Of a stretch of 64,000 nt of DNA, positions 46,030-58,148 are shown in pieces. The DNA is from Riptortus pedestris (lineage: Eukaryota > Arthropoda > Insecta > Hemiptera > Alydidae). Within the stretch, counting starts at the first letter, position 1, and every line of letters begins with the position of its first letter. Made by a program: the position numbers and the translations under genes. The notes below the pieces were generated by a model that worked only from the letters and a program-made list of their open reading frames with translations, made no database searches and was not told where the DNA came from. The stretch is from NCBI GenBank assembly GCA_019009955.1, contig CM032232.1, forward strand, positions 71,489,501 through 71,553,500, read 5' to 3'.

Positions 46030-49000
46030 CAGCTCCATCACTCTGATAGTGTAGATCAATTTCCTCTTTATTAAGTGGCTCAGCGCCACTTCAATGCCAA
46101 TGAACAAGTTTGTACATTTAAAAAAACAATAGTTAACAATAGCTTCGGGAAAATGGTTTAGAGAAGAATGACTAATCTATGTGGTAGATCCTCCTCCAAT
46201 TTTGCCTGGTTCCTCCAGGCCCCCGCCTAGTGTGTCATATAACATTTTTTGGTGTCTATCTGCTTCTGGATTCATTCTAATTGCAGAGAAGATAACTTGG
46301 CTTCTAGGCATCTCTGTTGCTCTTTTACGGCTCCAACTTTTTAGGGACCTTCTCTCATAGATAGAGCATGAGAACGTGTGTCTTTTCGTAATGAGAGTCC
46401 CAGTTTCACTGGATTACATAAATGTTCATTTGATGGCTGATTTATTCATTTCTAACGCCCCCCACATGGAGAAAATTCAAGAGCGGAGAGCTTCCTGAGA
46501 CCCTCCCGGTCTTCATATATGTTCTAGGTATAACAATTAGTTTAAGTTCATCCTATGTACATAATAAAAATAATTGTTTGATTAAAATACTCGTCGTCAT
46601 CAGCATATCACATTAATTAAATATATTCAAGATGAGGCGGCATTGTGCAACAGGCCTATACTAGAGTGGTTCACCAAAGAAACTAAATATTCTTTAGCTG
46701 TATTTATCAGGACTCAGTATCCTTGGAGGTACACATTCCCTCCCTCCAAAGGCTCCATGGGCTCTTAAATGTTAAAAGCAGACGTGATGGAAATGGTTCT
46801 CAAGTATTACTAGTTCACAAGTATTCCCTCAGAGAATGGATACATTTTCGAAGACAGATAACTAATCACCCATCTGGCCAATGTTTAATGTGAACTGATT
46901 ACAATAGTCGTGAATGCTGATAAGGATCGCTCTCTTCTCAGTCAGTTCTAGTGAGCCCCAAGATGAGGTCACAGTCTCATAGAGTGCTCTAATAAAAGGA
47001 CACTCACTTTGCCCCAATTTCTTTCTCTCCCACACATCCGTGGAGCTTCAAGAACTCTTCTGAGACTCACCCCGATAACAGATACAGGTATGTCTAACTT
47101 CATACTGTTAAGATGGATTCAATCTAGCTCCCTTATCGCTATTCAAAGATAATAGTTAAATAACACTTTGTGATACGGCTTCTTGTATATTTCGATTTTT
47201 ATTTCTATTGAAAACAGAATTCCACTATACTAAATGGTAAACTCATAATAGCTGAATATTGTCTAGTGACGGGATCTTTAACTAGATCCTATTTTAATCA
47301 TTTTACTACATGAATGCCAATAGCAAATTAAAATGTAATACAAATGTGTCTTGCTCAGAAGAAGTTCCTATTCCTATTCTGAAAGACATTTAATGATAAT
47401 GTTGATTGCAGTAGTGGCGTTGATTCAGTCTATTTTTGAATAACTGCTGCCATATACATGTATAATAGCGTTCATTCAATACTGACATCATTCTGACGAC
47501 ACTCAATAAATTAAACCTATGACTTTTCGGATTTATTAAGATTTCAGTAATCTCAGCAGACATTTCTTCAAATAAACATTAAATATCCATTACATAATAT
47601 ACATTTTTGCATCTCAGCAGTAATTTTCGCCTCTTATTTTAATATTTCTTCGTGACCTAATCATTATTCGTGAGCCGAAGTGGAAATAAGGTTCACCTAC
47701 AAATAATGTTAGGATCGAACAAAAATAATCCAATTAAATGAATTTCTGTCCTGAATACAAAAGAATTGAAATAATAATAACTTTTCATGTTCAGTATAAT
47801 CTATAACTGCACTTTGCAGGTCACTAGGTAAGAAGAAATAAATATTTTTTTTACTTAGAGACTGAAATTTTAAACATAATTTATAATAAATATCTCTTAA
47901 CTGAGATATATGAAAATTTACCTTTTAATCACGAATTCCTCCTGCAGTGAAAACAATTGATAAAAATGCCGGTTGTAATTTGACGACGAGAAAAGAATAT
48001 ACAAACACTTTTAATCAAACTCTCAACCAGTTTCATTTTACTAGATGCATCATCAGGATAGGGATACAATAAAATTAATGGTCATCTAAAACGAGTAGAA
48101 CCTTCCACCCAGTCAGCAATTAAAGGTCAAAAGTATTGTGATCGTTAATATTAAAGTTCAAGATGATTTTTTTTTTTTTTTTTAACTAATAATGATATAT
48201 TGCCTCATAAAGTAATGAATAAGATTGGATCACCAGTAGTAATATATTGGATCATCATCAGTAATATAAATGAGTAGTCAATGAATTTCAATTCAATTCA
48301 GCTCTTCAAGAAGGAAACTATGGGCTGACTTAAGGAATGACCTCTGTAACTACAAGCCGTGAAGGTTAGAATAGCCAAGTATACACACACATCAAGGGGG
48401 AAGCTGGCCTGCTCCAAGGAAGGTAGCAAGATCAGCTGTCCAAATTTCACTAAAAATAGGACAACAACACATATGCACTAAAATAAATAGACTATGAAAT
48501 AAATATACAATAAATTCCCCTTAAGTTGTTATCTGCATACAGTTTCATTCCATGTTTTTCACATTCACGAACTTGTTTGTCACATTAGACAAGTTGTTAT
48601 TATATTCCCAAAGATCTTAAAAAGTTTGGACATAATTTCTTTTAATTTCTCCATCAAGATCATGAAAATGCATACACTTTCTTCATTGCTAGCCGAATCA
48701 GAGCCCCAGTGTCCCCGACTTAACAAGAATTTAAAGCGGCAATATGAAGCAGCACCAAAATGAAGGACGAAGATGCTGAATTGAATAGGAAAGATTTCCT
48801 GTTCTGTGACTCGCAAATAAAAATGAAATGTCGAAACATTCACATGTCCTCAGATTCGGATCCAGCAGGGAAGGGGTAAATTTAAGAGCATGTTTGAAAT
48901 TAATAACCGAACATAATAAAAAGGTTTTTGATTACTTCTTCTTCCTCTCATAATCTTGTTTTTCTTGTCATTTCGGCTTTCTTGTTTTAGAGTTTTCTTG

Positions 49001-49047
49001 GGACGCCCCTCCCCTTCCAACATGCATCAATAGGTTGCAAGGCTAGT

Positions 49048-49087
<40 letters not shown>

Positions 49088-50579
49088 AGTCAGCGTTGGA
49101 TAAATTAATGCCATGAGCATTCATTGGGGAGGGCGGGTGATTGAATAACAATTTTATGCAGACTAAGGGCTTTGCAGTAATAGCTGTCTGACAATTCTGG
49201 TTTTGAGTCGAGATGTCTTCTTGTCTGCACCCTTGTTTACGAGACCTTTATCAACGGACGGTCATGTGCAGAAGGCAACTTGAAGCCACTGCCAGTGACA
49301 GCCTTGGTGACCCTCGCCCCGTTTACGGGAACACCCCAGCTTGAAGGAGTCTGTAGTTACATCAAGAATGATGCGTGTGATCTTGGACATCTCCTGCTAG
49401 ACGTATTGTAACCTCTTGAAGCCTTTGGATATTATACTCTAAGGCTCTTGCAAGATGCCTGAAAATAATCGTGTAAAAACCATTATATGGCCACAGTCCT
49501 ACATTGGGTCCGGGATGTAGCCCCTACAGATAGTCATTACATGAGTAATTGGAGAACTAGGGCCATAAAGTTAGTATTATTACATGATAAAAATCAAAAC
49601 AGGTGTATTAAAACAACCAATTCAATTTTTTTATCTCGTCTGGTTCACATACGCAAATCACAACACAAAATTAGCACTTATAATGTGTAATTAAGTAAAC
49701 AATCATACCGGCATTCGTGCACTGTTGCCAATTCTCATGTTATGACTTGTTCATAGGAAGTTTGCACTGTGTTTACACTCTACCTCTATTCTTTTGTGCT
49801 CTCTCTAACACTACTCGTCCATTTTATACCAAATATTGAATGAATTCACTCCAATTAGTTTAGATTATTTCTTAAACTTAGTTCATTTTAAGTTTCACAA
49901 TTTTCAAGATTGATTGAAGTTTGAAAATTAAATGCTATTTGAGTATTTTGAGAACTTTTCTACTAACTTAAGATTGGATTAATGCATGTGCTCCATTTGG
50001 TTACTCCATAAATCAAAAACATTGAGATACCATTAAGGGTACCTGGAAGTTGCTGTCATTAGAGATATTACAATTCAGAGTAGAATACCGTGACAAAGGT
50101 TCATGTATGGGTTTGTGGTGGGGGCAAGGCACGATTGTGAGACACAAAATACGATTGATAAAAAGCGTATAAATTGAATAAGAAAGAAGGCTGGAAAATG
50201 ATAAGGATCAAAGATAGGCTACCAGATATCCGGTGGAATATCACAGACTAAGCAAAGATAACACAGATAAGCACAGACCTTTCTCTGAGTTGGTGGGGAT
50301 ATAACACTGAACACATGATAATACAGAATAGAAACAACGGCTGATCATAGTTTTGCCCTATTATTTTCTAAAGTTCTATAGCTCAATAATTGGTGTGCCC
50401 ACTATACAAATGTCACTTATGAATGCATTTTCTATTGTAAAAAGTTACGAAAGTAGTAAAAAAGTTCTGAAGTAATCCAAACTGATGAAGATTTCTTTTG
50501 GACGATATGATGAGAATTTAAAAAAGTATAAAAGAAGCTGTCTTCTTATGGCAAAATGGAAGAATGTTTCTTAATCCTA
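46030..50579. other. Long stretch without a recognised gene
   Basis: I see a poly-T run (48166-48183), (CA)n at 49052-49083 and a minus-strand 87-codon frame (48580-48843) with no family resemblance. GC-richer patches at 46150-46500 and 49200-49420 look like old repeat or pseudogene DNA, but I cannot name them. No splice-consistent exon set is evident. Confidence 0.4.
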
Positions 50580-51000
50580 CCTTTGTAAGGTTAGAAACGT
50601 CAGGTAAGGTTAGAAGAAGCTTCCACCTGAGCCGAGTACTTACAGTAACGGCCGACCTAATCCGAACTATACCCGACCACAGACTTCATAAAAATGCAAA
50701 TATCTCGGTTAATATTCAGGATACAGAATAAACTGTAAATTTAAATAGTAAATTTAATTTGCAATAAGATTGATTCTGTACAATTTTTCGATCCGACGTT
50801 CAGTAACGGAGATATTTCGACTTTTCGAAAATTCTCCCCTCTAATCCCCCCCCTCCCGCTGGTCCGATTTCAGCCATTCACGAACTTGATCTGTCATTTT
50901 ACATAAAACGTATAAATATCGAGTTTGGTAACGATCAAACAAAAATTGCGACCGCTAGAGCGGTAACAGACAAACATATAGGTACATATATATATCTATA

Positions 51001-52117
51001 CTAGCTCAGATACCCGGCTTCGCCCGGGAATTCATTTGAGGCTGAATGGTGATGGTATTTTTTAGCAGGCTTTACATTGCACAATATTTTGACATTTACC
51101 CGTCCCAGTGTTTAGGATTGATACCCTTCTTTGCCGTGGATTTGCTAATAATAGAATTATTTGTTCGATAAGGCATCACAGTCTTCGATATTTTTATATT
51201 TCCCGTCTCTTATACATGTAAATATGGTGAATTTTTATTTCAGGCCTCCCTTATAACCCCCCTCCCGTTCGAACCTAAAAATTTTAATATAACTTATAAT
51301 CATGGAAGAATTAATGCTAATTGACATACCGAGTTTTGTTAAGTTCGGTTCAGCCGTTAGTGCCCGCTAAAGTTTTAACGTATAACTCATTTATACTTAG
51401 GTATACGACAAAAGTGTATATAACAAAAGTTACTTCAAATAACAAAATAAACAACTTCTGTTATGTTTATATTTGCGGAAAAACCAATAGGAAACGAAAT
51501 ATCGCTATTTTTAATTTCAGGCTTCCCTTATAACCCCCACTCCTGCCCGTCCCTAGAAATGTTGGCATGGCTTGTTATAATTAAAGCGTTAGTGCTAATA
51601 CATATACCGAGTTTTATTTATTTCGGTTGGGTCTTTTGTCCCAAATAAAATGGTTCACTTCCGCTATAGGTTTCAGCGTATATCTCGTTTATAATTCAGT
51701 ATACGAAAAAAGTGTATATATAAAAAGTTACTTTAAATTACAAAATAAACAACTTTTGTTATGGGCATATTTGCTGAAAAAGCATTAGGAAACGAAATAT
51801 CGCTAATTTTAATTTCAGGCCTCCCTTATAACCCCCACTCCTGTTCGTCTTAGAGAATGTTAATATAGCCTAAAGTCTAAGTTGGGCTAGTAGTAATATA
51901 CATACCAAGTTTCATAAAATTCGGTTTAGCCGTTTATGCGTGAAAAGGTAACAAACAAACAAACAAACAAACAAATAAACAAACAAACAAACAAACAGAC
52001 ACCAAAGAAACAAAATGCAGTTATGGTGTCTATGACATGTGAAACGAAAAGTTATCGTGAAATTTCGCGAAAAAAATCAATGTACAGACAGAGGTTACAA
52101 TTTTATATATATATAGA
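51001..52117 (-). mobile_element. Hel-A Helitron, left arm of a palindromic pair
   Basis: CTAG at 51001 preceded by A, hairpin CCCGGCTTCGCCCGGG, internal units, (AAAC)n, TGTACAGACAGAGGTTAC, and reversed 5' end ATATATATAGA finishing at 52117 (TC on the element strand). Complete, 1117 bp. Confidence 0.85.
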
Positions 52118-53163
52118 TATATATAAAATTGTAACCTCTGTCTGTACATTGATTTTTTTCGCGAAATTTCACGATAACTTTTCGTTTCACATGTCATAGA
52201 CACCATAACTGCATTTTGTTTCTTTCGTGTCTGTTTGTTTGTTTGTTTGTTTATTTGTTTGTTTGTTTGTTTGTTACCTTTTCACGCATAAACGGCTGAA
52301 CCGAATTTTATGAAACTTGGTATGTATATTACTACTAGCCCAACTTAGACTTTAGGCTATATTAATATTCTCTAAGACAAACAGGAGTGGGGGTTATAAG
52401 GGAGACCTGAAATTAAAACTAGCAATATTTCGTTTCCTATTGGTTTTTCGGCAAATATGAACGTAACAAAAGTTGTTTATTTTGTTATATAGAGTAACTT
52501 TTGTTATATACAACTTTTTCGTATACCGAATTATAAACGAGATATACGCTAAAACCTATAGCGGGAGTCAACAGTTTTATTTGGCACAAAAAAGTAAACT
52601 GAACTAAACCAAACTCGGTATGTGAGTTAGCACTAACGCCTTCCTTACAATAAGCCATACTAACATTTCTAGGGATGGGCAGGAGTGGGGGTTATAAGGG
52701 AGGCCTGAAATTAAAAATAGTGATATTTCGTTTCCTATTGGGGTTTCGGCAAATATGTACATAACAAAAGTTGTTTATTTTGTTATTTAAAGAAACTTTT
52801 GTTATATACAATATCGTCGTATACAGAAGTATAAAGGCGTTATACGCTAAAAATTATAGCGGGAGTCAACAGTTTTATTTGGCACAAAAAACTAAACTGA
52901 ACTAAACCAAACTCGGAATGTGAGTTAGCACTAACGCCTTCCTTATAATAAGCCATACTAACATTTCTAGGGACGGGCAGGAGTGGGGGTTATAAGGGAG
53001 GCCTGAATTTACAAATTTTATTATTAACAAATCCACGGGTAATAACCCTAAACACTGGGACGGGTAAATGTCAAAATATTGTGCAAAGTAAAGCCTTGCC
53101 AAAAAAATACCATCACCATCCAGCCTAAAATGAATTCCCGGGCGAAGCCGGGTATCTGAGCTA

Positions 53164-53164
<1 letters not shown>
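52118..53164 (+). mobile_element. Hel-A Helitron, right arm of a palindromic pair
   Basis: Begins TATATATAAAATTGTAACC directly after the left arm, so its first few bases including TC are missing. It ends with hairpin CCCGGGCGAAGCCGGG, TATCTGAG, CTAG at 53161-53164, followed by T and (TA)n 53165-53220. It has fewer internal units than the tandem copies (1047 bp). Confidence 0.85.
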
Positions 53165-53223
<59 letters not shown>

Positions 53224-53465
53224 TTTTGAACGGACCTCATTTTCGTCATCTCCTAGGTAGGATTGATGGACATTTGAAGAAAAAAGTCGAAAATTCCGCC
53301 ATGAGTACAACCTCAATACCTGATTTCCCTTAGGGGAAATCTGCTAAAACGAAGACCCAAGAAATCTGATATTTCACGTTACGATTTTTGTTGGTTGCGC
53401 AATAAAATCACTTTTAGAGAGAGGCAGCACGCAGTTCACTTGTTTTGGGCATTATTAAGCAGTTA

Positions 53466-54074
53466 AAAAGTCCGTCACGAAGGGCCGCGTAAACTAAGTA
53501 GATTTCCCACGTGAAGTTTTACAATAGAGAAATTTCAGAATAGAGAAAGAAACAGCTACGGGAACGGCCCGAACTAGCTCTTGACGGAAACTCACGACTA
53601 AACCCGAAGTTAGCCAATCTCATCTCAGAAGCTGAAAACAGAAAAATGCAAATATCTCTGTTAATTTTCAAGATAGGGAATAAATGTATATAACATTATT
53701 TATAGTAAATTTAATTTGCAATAAGATTGATTCTATATCATTTTTCGATCCGACGTATAGTAACGGAGATATTTTGAATTTTCGAAAATCCTCCCCTCTA
53801 ACCCCCCCCCTCCCACTGATCCGATTTCAGCCATTAACGAACTTGATCTTCATTTTTGCATAAAACGTTTAAATATCGAGTTTGGTAACGATCAAACGAA
53901 AATTGCGACCGCTAGAGCGTTAACAGACAAATATATATATATATATATAATTTTGAACGGACCTCATTTTCGTCATCTCCTGGGTAGGACCGATGGACAT
54001 TTGAAGAAATTTTTTGAAACTCGCGTCATGAGTACGACCTCAATAGCTGATTTCCCTTGAGGGAAATCTGCTAA
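53466..54074 (+). mobile_element. Hel-B element, complete (609 bp)
   Basis: 5' AAAAGTCCGTCACGAAGGGC, 3' palindrome with one change (GATTTCCCTTGAGGGAAATC), then TG, CTAA at 54071-54074. It abuts the helicase fragment without a gap, so it may have inserted into that longer element. Confidence 0.85.
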
Positions 54075-54589
54075 AAACAACGACAAACTATTTGGCGGCA
54101 CTGTGTTGGTGCTTTCAGGTGATTTCAGACAAACACTTCCCGTCAACATACACTGATGAGCTTGCTTAAAGTCATCTCCATTGTGGCGTAATGTTGAAAA
54201 AGTACAGCTGAAAGTAAATATGCGCGTTCAAATGCTTCAAGATCCATCCGCTGAAACATTCTCAAAACAACTTTTAGATATCGGTGATAGAAAAGTTGCT
54301 ACAGATGAAACTGGATACATAAAAATACCGACCGATTTCTGCACAATCGCTGATTCGCAAGATACTCTCATTGAACAAATATTTCCCGATGTACATTCAC
54401 ACAGTACATAAATCATGAGTGGCTTCCAGAAAGAGCTATTTTAGCAGCAAAAAATGTAGACGTTGACAATTTAAATTTGAAGATACAACAGTTGTTTGGA
54501 AATAAACTATAATAACTTAAAAATAATATTGTTTGGCGTTTGTTATTTTTATATTCCCTCATAGGATTCTCCTCAGGGAAATCTGCTAA
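54075..54589 (+). pseudogene. Helitron Pif1-type helicase fragment with Hel-B 3' terminus
   Basis: From about 54078 it reads NDKLFGGTVLVLSGDFRQTL then PV, a Pif1/Helitron helicase motif block (GDFRQ-LPV), then LWRNVEKVQLKVNMRVQMLQ, DPSAETFSKQLLDIGD and EQIFPDVHSHS. After a frameshift near 54410 comes HEWLPERAILAAKNVDVDNL, the next helicase block (WL-ERAIL---N--V--IN). Two in-frame TGA codons lie at 54154-54159 and TAA at 54509. Soon after the coding part the element ends CAGGGAAATCTGCTAA, the same terminus as Hel-B. Rep domain and helicase N-terminus are absent. It once unwound DNA in rolling-circle transposition; it is now dead. Confidence 0.85.
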
Positions 54590-54592
54590 AAC

Positions 54593-55370
54593 ACACTGTC
54601 TATACATTTTGCGTTTCAAAATCAAGAGTATGCGAGTAACAAAATTAATTTTTTGGACATATTTAGTACTTTATGATATCATATTATCTAGGATATCAAA
54701 TATTCAAGAACAAATATGATAAAATTGTTCTGCCTAAATTGTCACCAGTCCAATAGTTTCATAAAACACAGATTACTGAGAACAATATAGATTAGATATT
54801 CCAAGACACTGGACATATATTTATTTTTCATTAATATTTGTTTTGTCCCTTATATAAAGTGGATGAATATTAGTCTTAATTTTGAACGTTAGAGAAATGT
54901 AATATTCTTTATCTCTGTTAATCTTGGGCTCTTGATATCTGATATCAGCTTACCTAGAAAAATCTTTTGATTGTTTCTACTTTCATATCTAAACGAAGCG
55001 TTATAAAATACTATCATAAAAGAAAACAAATTAAGACCAGAAGATAGCAAAATTGTATAAAGGAAATTATAAGAGACTAAATATTGTAGAGAATCAGCCT
55101 GTAGCCAGTATTCCCTTCGCTCCGAAATGAATTTCAGATCCATTCTCAACACAACACCGACTAATTTCCTTCACTCTCAAAAGGCAGAGCTCACTGACGC
55201 TCGTCAATTAATAATCGTAATTTATTAAGGTTCCTTTTCACATCAAGATTTCGAATGGAAACAATAGAATGGATACAACCTTGAGGGAAGTCCTGAAGGA
55301 GTAGATCCAGAGATAATGTAAGTAATGAAATTCCTGGAGATCCAGATTTCAGGTTAGGCATAATACAGGA
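54593..55370. other. No gene recognised
   Basis: An 87-codon minus frame (54889-55152) has a hydrophobic middle (YNFLYTILLSSGLNLFSFMI) but no family resemblance, and no exon signals support it. Confidence 0.35.
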
Positions 55371-55867
55371 AAAAAAAGTACGTCACGCAGGAGCTGCGTT
55401 AACTAAGCATATTTCCCACTTGCGTCCCGTATTTGGATTTATATCATGACGTAAAAATTCGATGAGAACAATATTTGTTATATAGGCTTCAAATAAAGTC
55501 CTTCATAATCTAACAGCTTATTGTTGATATGACATGAATAGGAGTACCGGTTTACTGAAGGCAAAAGAAACGAAAAATAAGCAAATATCTCGGTTAATAT
55601 TAAAGATAATGAAAACATGTACATAACAACATTTATAGTTCTTTTATTTGCAATAAGATTGAGTCTATACAAATTTTCGATCCGACGTACAGTAACGGAG
55701 ATATTTTGAATTTTCGAAAATCCTCCCCTCTAAACCCCCCCCCTCCCACTGGTACAATGTCAGCCGATAACGAACTTGATCTTTATTTTTACATTAAACG
55801 TTTTAATAAATATCGAATATATATAATTTTGAACGGACCTCATTTTCGTTATCTCCTGGGTAGGATC
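55371..55867 (+). mobile_element. Hel-B element truncated at a duplication junction
   Basis: 5' AAAAAAAGTACGTCACGCAG then GAGCTGCG; internal blocks to TCATTTTCGTTATCTCCTGG, GTAGGATC. There, four to five bases before the usual GATGGACATTT, the sequence switches to the duplicated block C1. The 3' terminus is lost. Confidence 0.8.
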
Positions 55868-56388
55868 TTTACCCTGAAACCAATTTTCTGCATAATTTTA
55901 CTCTTCCCTCCTATTATATAATATCTTTTTTATTATTACTATTAATCTCAGGCTTCCCCGTCAATTTTTTTATGGATTTCTTACAACGTATGAAAGCTTA
56001 TGGATATCCTCATAAGCTTAAAATAATAACTAGTTATAAGTCTAGCACAATATCTACCTCGTTCATTTCTTTGATTACTTCCAAGAATTTTTAGTTAATA
56101 AACTAAATGTGAATAAAGTTTCACTATAACACTAACTTAATGCATTCTAAATGTACTAGTTAAACAATTAAAATGTTCAGAAATGTTATATTGAAGCAGT
56201 TGGTAATTGGTAAATACTGAAATAGAAGAATTGAATACCCAAATTTTCCTTAATCCTTAGTATATATCTTATGTTTCCCAAAAATACACTCATTCTATAT
56301 AAAACATTACATTCTAGATACGCCCACTACATTCTAGAATAATACACTGCATTTGTTGCCCGGTCACGAATACTTAGTACTAAGTAAA
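55863..56388. repeat. Block C1, about 0.5-kb duplication partner of 62219-62725
   Basis: From GGATCTTTACCCTGAAACCA to CGGTCACGAATACTTAGTAC it is nearly identical to C2. I see about five small changes and one 19-bp difference (here TACGCCCACTACATTCTAGA repeats a nearby motif). It ends at a Hel-B 5' end. Confidence 0.9.
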
Positions 56389-56389
56389 T

Positions 56390-56986
56390 GTCCGTCACGC
56401 AGGGACTGCGTAAACTAAGCAGATTTCCCACGTGAAGTTATACAGTAGATAAATCTGCCCAATAACAACTGTAGTAGTAAGGTATCTCTAAACCTATTCA
56501 AGAGGAACGAATAGTTACGGAAACGGCCGCCAGAGCACTCGGCGGAAAGTCCCGAACATAGCCGACTCCTGCCTACCACACACAGAATACAAATGCAAAT
56601 ATCACGGTTAATATTCAAGATACAGAATAAATGTATAGAACAATATTTATAATAAATTTAATTTGCAATAAGATTGATTCTATACAATTTTTCGATCCGA
56701 CGCATAATATCGGAGATATTTCGAATTTTCAAAAATCCCCCTCTAAACCCCCCTCCCACTGGTCCGATTTCGGCCATTAACGAACTTGATCTTCCCTAGA
56801 GCGTTAACAGACAAATATATATATATAGATAGATAGATAGGTAGATAGAAAGATAGATATAATTTTGAACGGACCTCATTTTCGTCATCTCCTGGGTAGG
56901 ATCAATGGACATTTGAAGAAGATTTTCAAAACTCGCGTCATGAGTACGATCTCAATAGCTGATTTCCCTCAAGGGAAATCTGCTAA
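56390..56986 (+). mobile_element. Hel-B element, complete (597 bp)
   Basis: Starts TGTCCGTCACGCAGGGACTG, ends GATTTCCCTCAAGGGAAATC, TG, CTAA (56983-56986). The central tract has mutated from (TA)n to (GATA)n (56826-56850) and the block before it is shortened (CTTCCCTAGAGCGTTAACAG). Confidence 0.85.
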
Positions 56987-57284
56987 AAGTCTGATTCTAA
57001 TGGCAATGTGAGGGGCAGATGCCTGCCATAGCCCTATGGTATTCAATGGTGGGTGTGGAGAACTAGTGGTTAGCTTGTAGAATCCTTTCTGTATTATGGT
57101 AGACCAATGATAACTAATTATTTCATTCAAGTAGCTACTCAACTGCCTCACGGTGCTAAGCGAGCAGCTGGGGAGTGTTCAAACTGGCAGCCAGGGTACT
57201 AAGCAGATGAAGTGCACAACACCCGGCCTGGGTCAGTAATGAAACGCTTAACTCCCGTTCACAGGGATCGTGTAGTCAGTATCC

Positions 57285-57640
57285 TTAGTATTTCCCAAAA
57301 ACCTTCGGGCCACATCCTGGAACGATACCTAAGCTTCTTTTTCCTTCGCATTCATACTTTCCACAAAGAGGGTATCGGTTTAAAGTTTTCTTTATGTTGG
57401 GGTCAGTGAAAACCCCCTCTTTCAACTTTCCTTCTGAAACCTTCGGGAATTTTGTGCATAGATCTTTAATACAGTCCCCATCCTTTTGCAGCGATTTTAC
57501 AAATTGTTTCACCAAACCCAATTTGATTTGGAGAGAGGGCAACAAACCTTTTTCTGATGATACCAAAGTAGTATTGACAATATTTTTCTCTCCAGGTTAT
57601 AAAGTTTTTCGGGGTGGCCAATCAGTTTTAGTCCAGTCCG
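57285..57640 (-). pseudogene. Fragment of an uncharacterised insect repeat-encoded protein
   Basis: The minus frame 57566-57285 holds LPSLQIKLGLVKQFVKSLQK then DGDCIKDLCTKFPKVSEGKL and KEGVFTDPNIKK. I recognise this as the LP-L-IKLGL-K-FVK-L ... KFP-LSE-K-KEG-F-GPQI block of a protein present in many copies in insect and crustacean genomes, of unknown function and usually near mobile DNA. Upstream sequence to about 57640 may be its frameshifted N-terminal side. Later parts of the family (FLGN-KA) are not readable. Confidence 0.5.
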
Positions 57641-58148
57641 GTTATCTGGCTCTACTATCCCACAAGTATAAGAATCATGGGTATTTAGTATTACCTGCCG
57701 CTGACCCTAAACAATCGTGAGTATTTTAAATCGGCACAAACCATCCATTGATGTTCCAGATATTTGATTTTTCCATGATAATCACCAAATCGTTATAGTT
57801 TTCTTCTATATGTATAGAATGCCCCATCGGCAGGGATGCAAATTTTTATACTACTTTAAGACTAGTTTTGGGTGAATCAATGAATAGCTGTCATTCAGAT
57901 GAGTCATACTGTCAAACCACATAGGTTTATTACTAAGGAACATAAGTATTTATGTTCTATACAATTGTTTGATCTGACGCATAATAACGGAAATATTAAG
58001 AATTTTCCTAATTCCAACCCTCTAAACTCCTCCTCCCACTAGTCGGATTTCAGCCCTAAACAAACTTGATCTTTAGTTCTAAGTAAAAGGTTTAAATAAC
58101 GCGTTTTCAAACACCAAACAAATGCAAGTGCGTTAATAGAAATATATA

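Larger units (their letters stand above)
50580..53347 (+). mobile_element. Hel-B element interrupted by a Hel-A inverted pair
   Basis: The left part 50580-51000 holds internal Hel-B sequence (GCAAATATCTCGGTTAATAT, CGATCCGACGTTCAGTAACG, CGCTAGAGCGGTAACAGAC) running into a short (TA)n; the 5' start is unclear and belongs to the variant also seen reversed at 61020-61150. The right part resumes after 53164 with (TA)n, GAACGGACCTCATTTTCGTC, damaged palindrome and CTAA at 53344-53347. Confidence 0.8.

Noticed and set aside
54889..55152. Hydrophobic 87-codon ORF, considered as a chemoreceptor exon
   Set aside because: No receptor signature and no splice sites; AT-rich DNA often gives Phe/Leu/Ile-rich frames.
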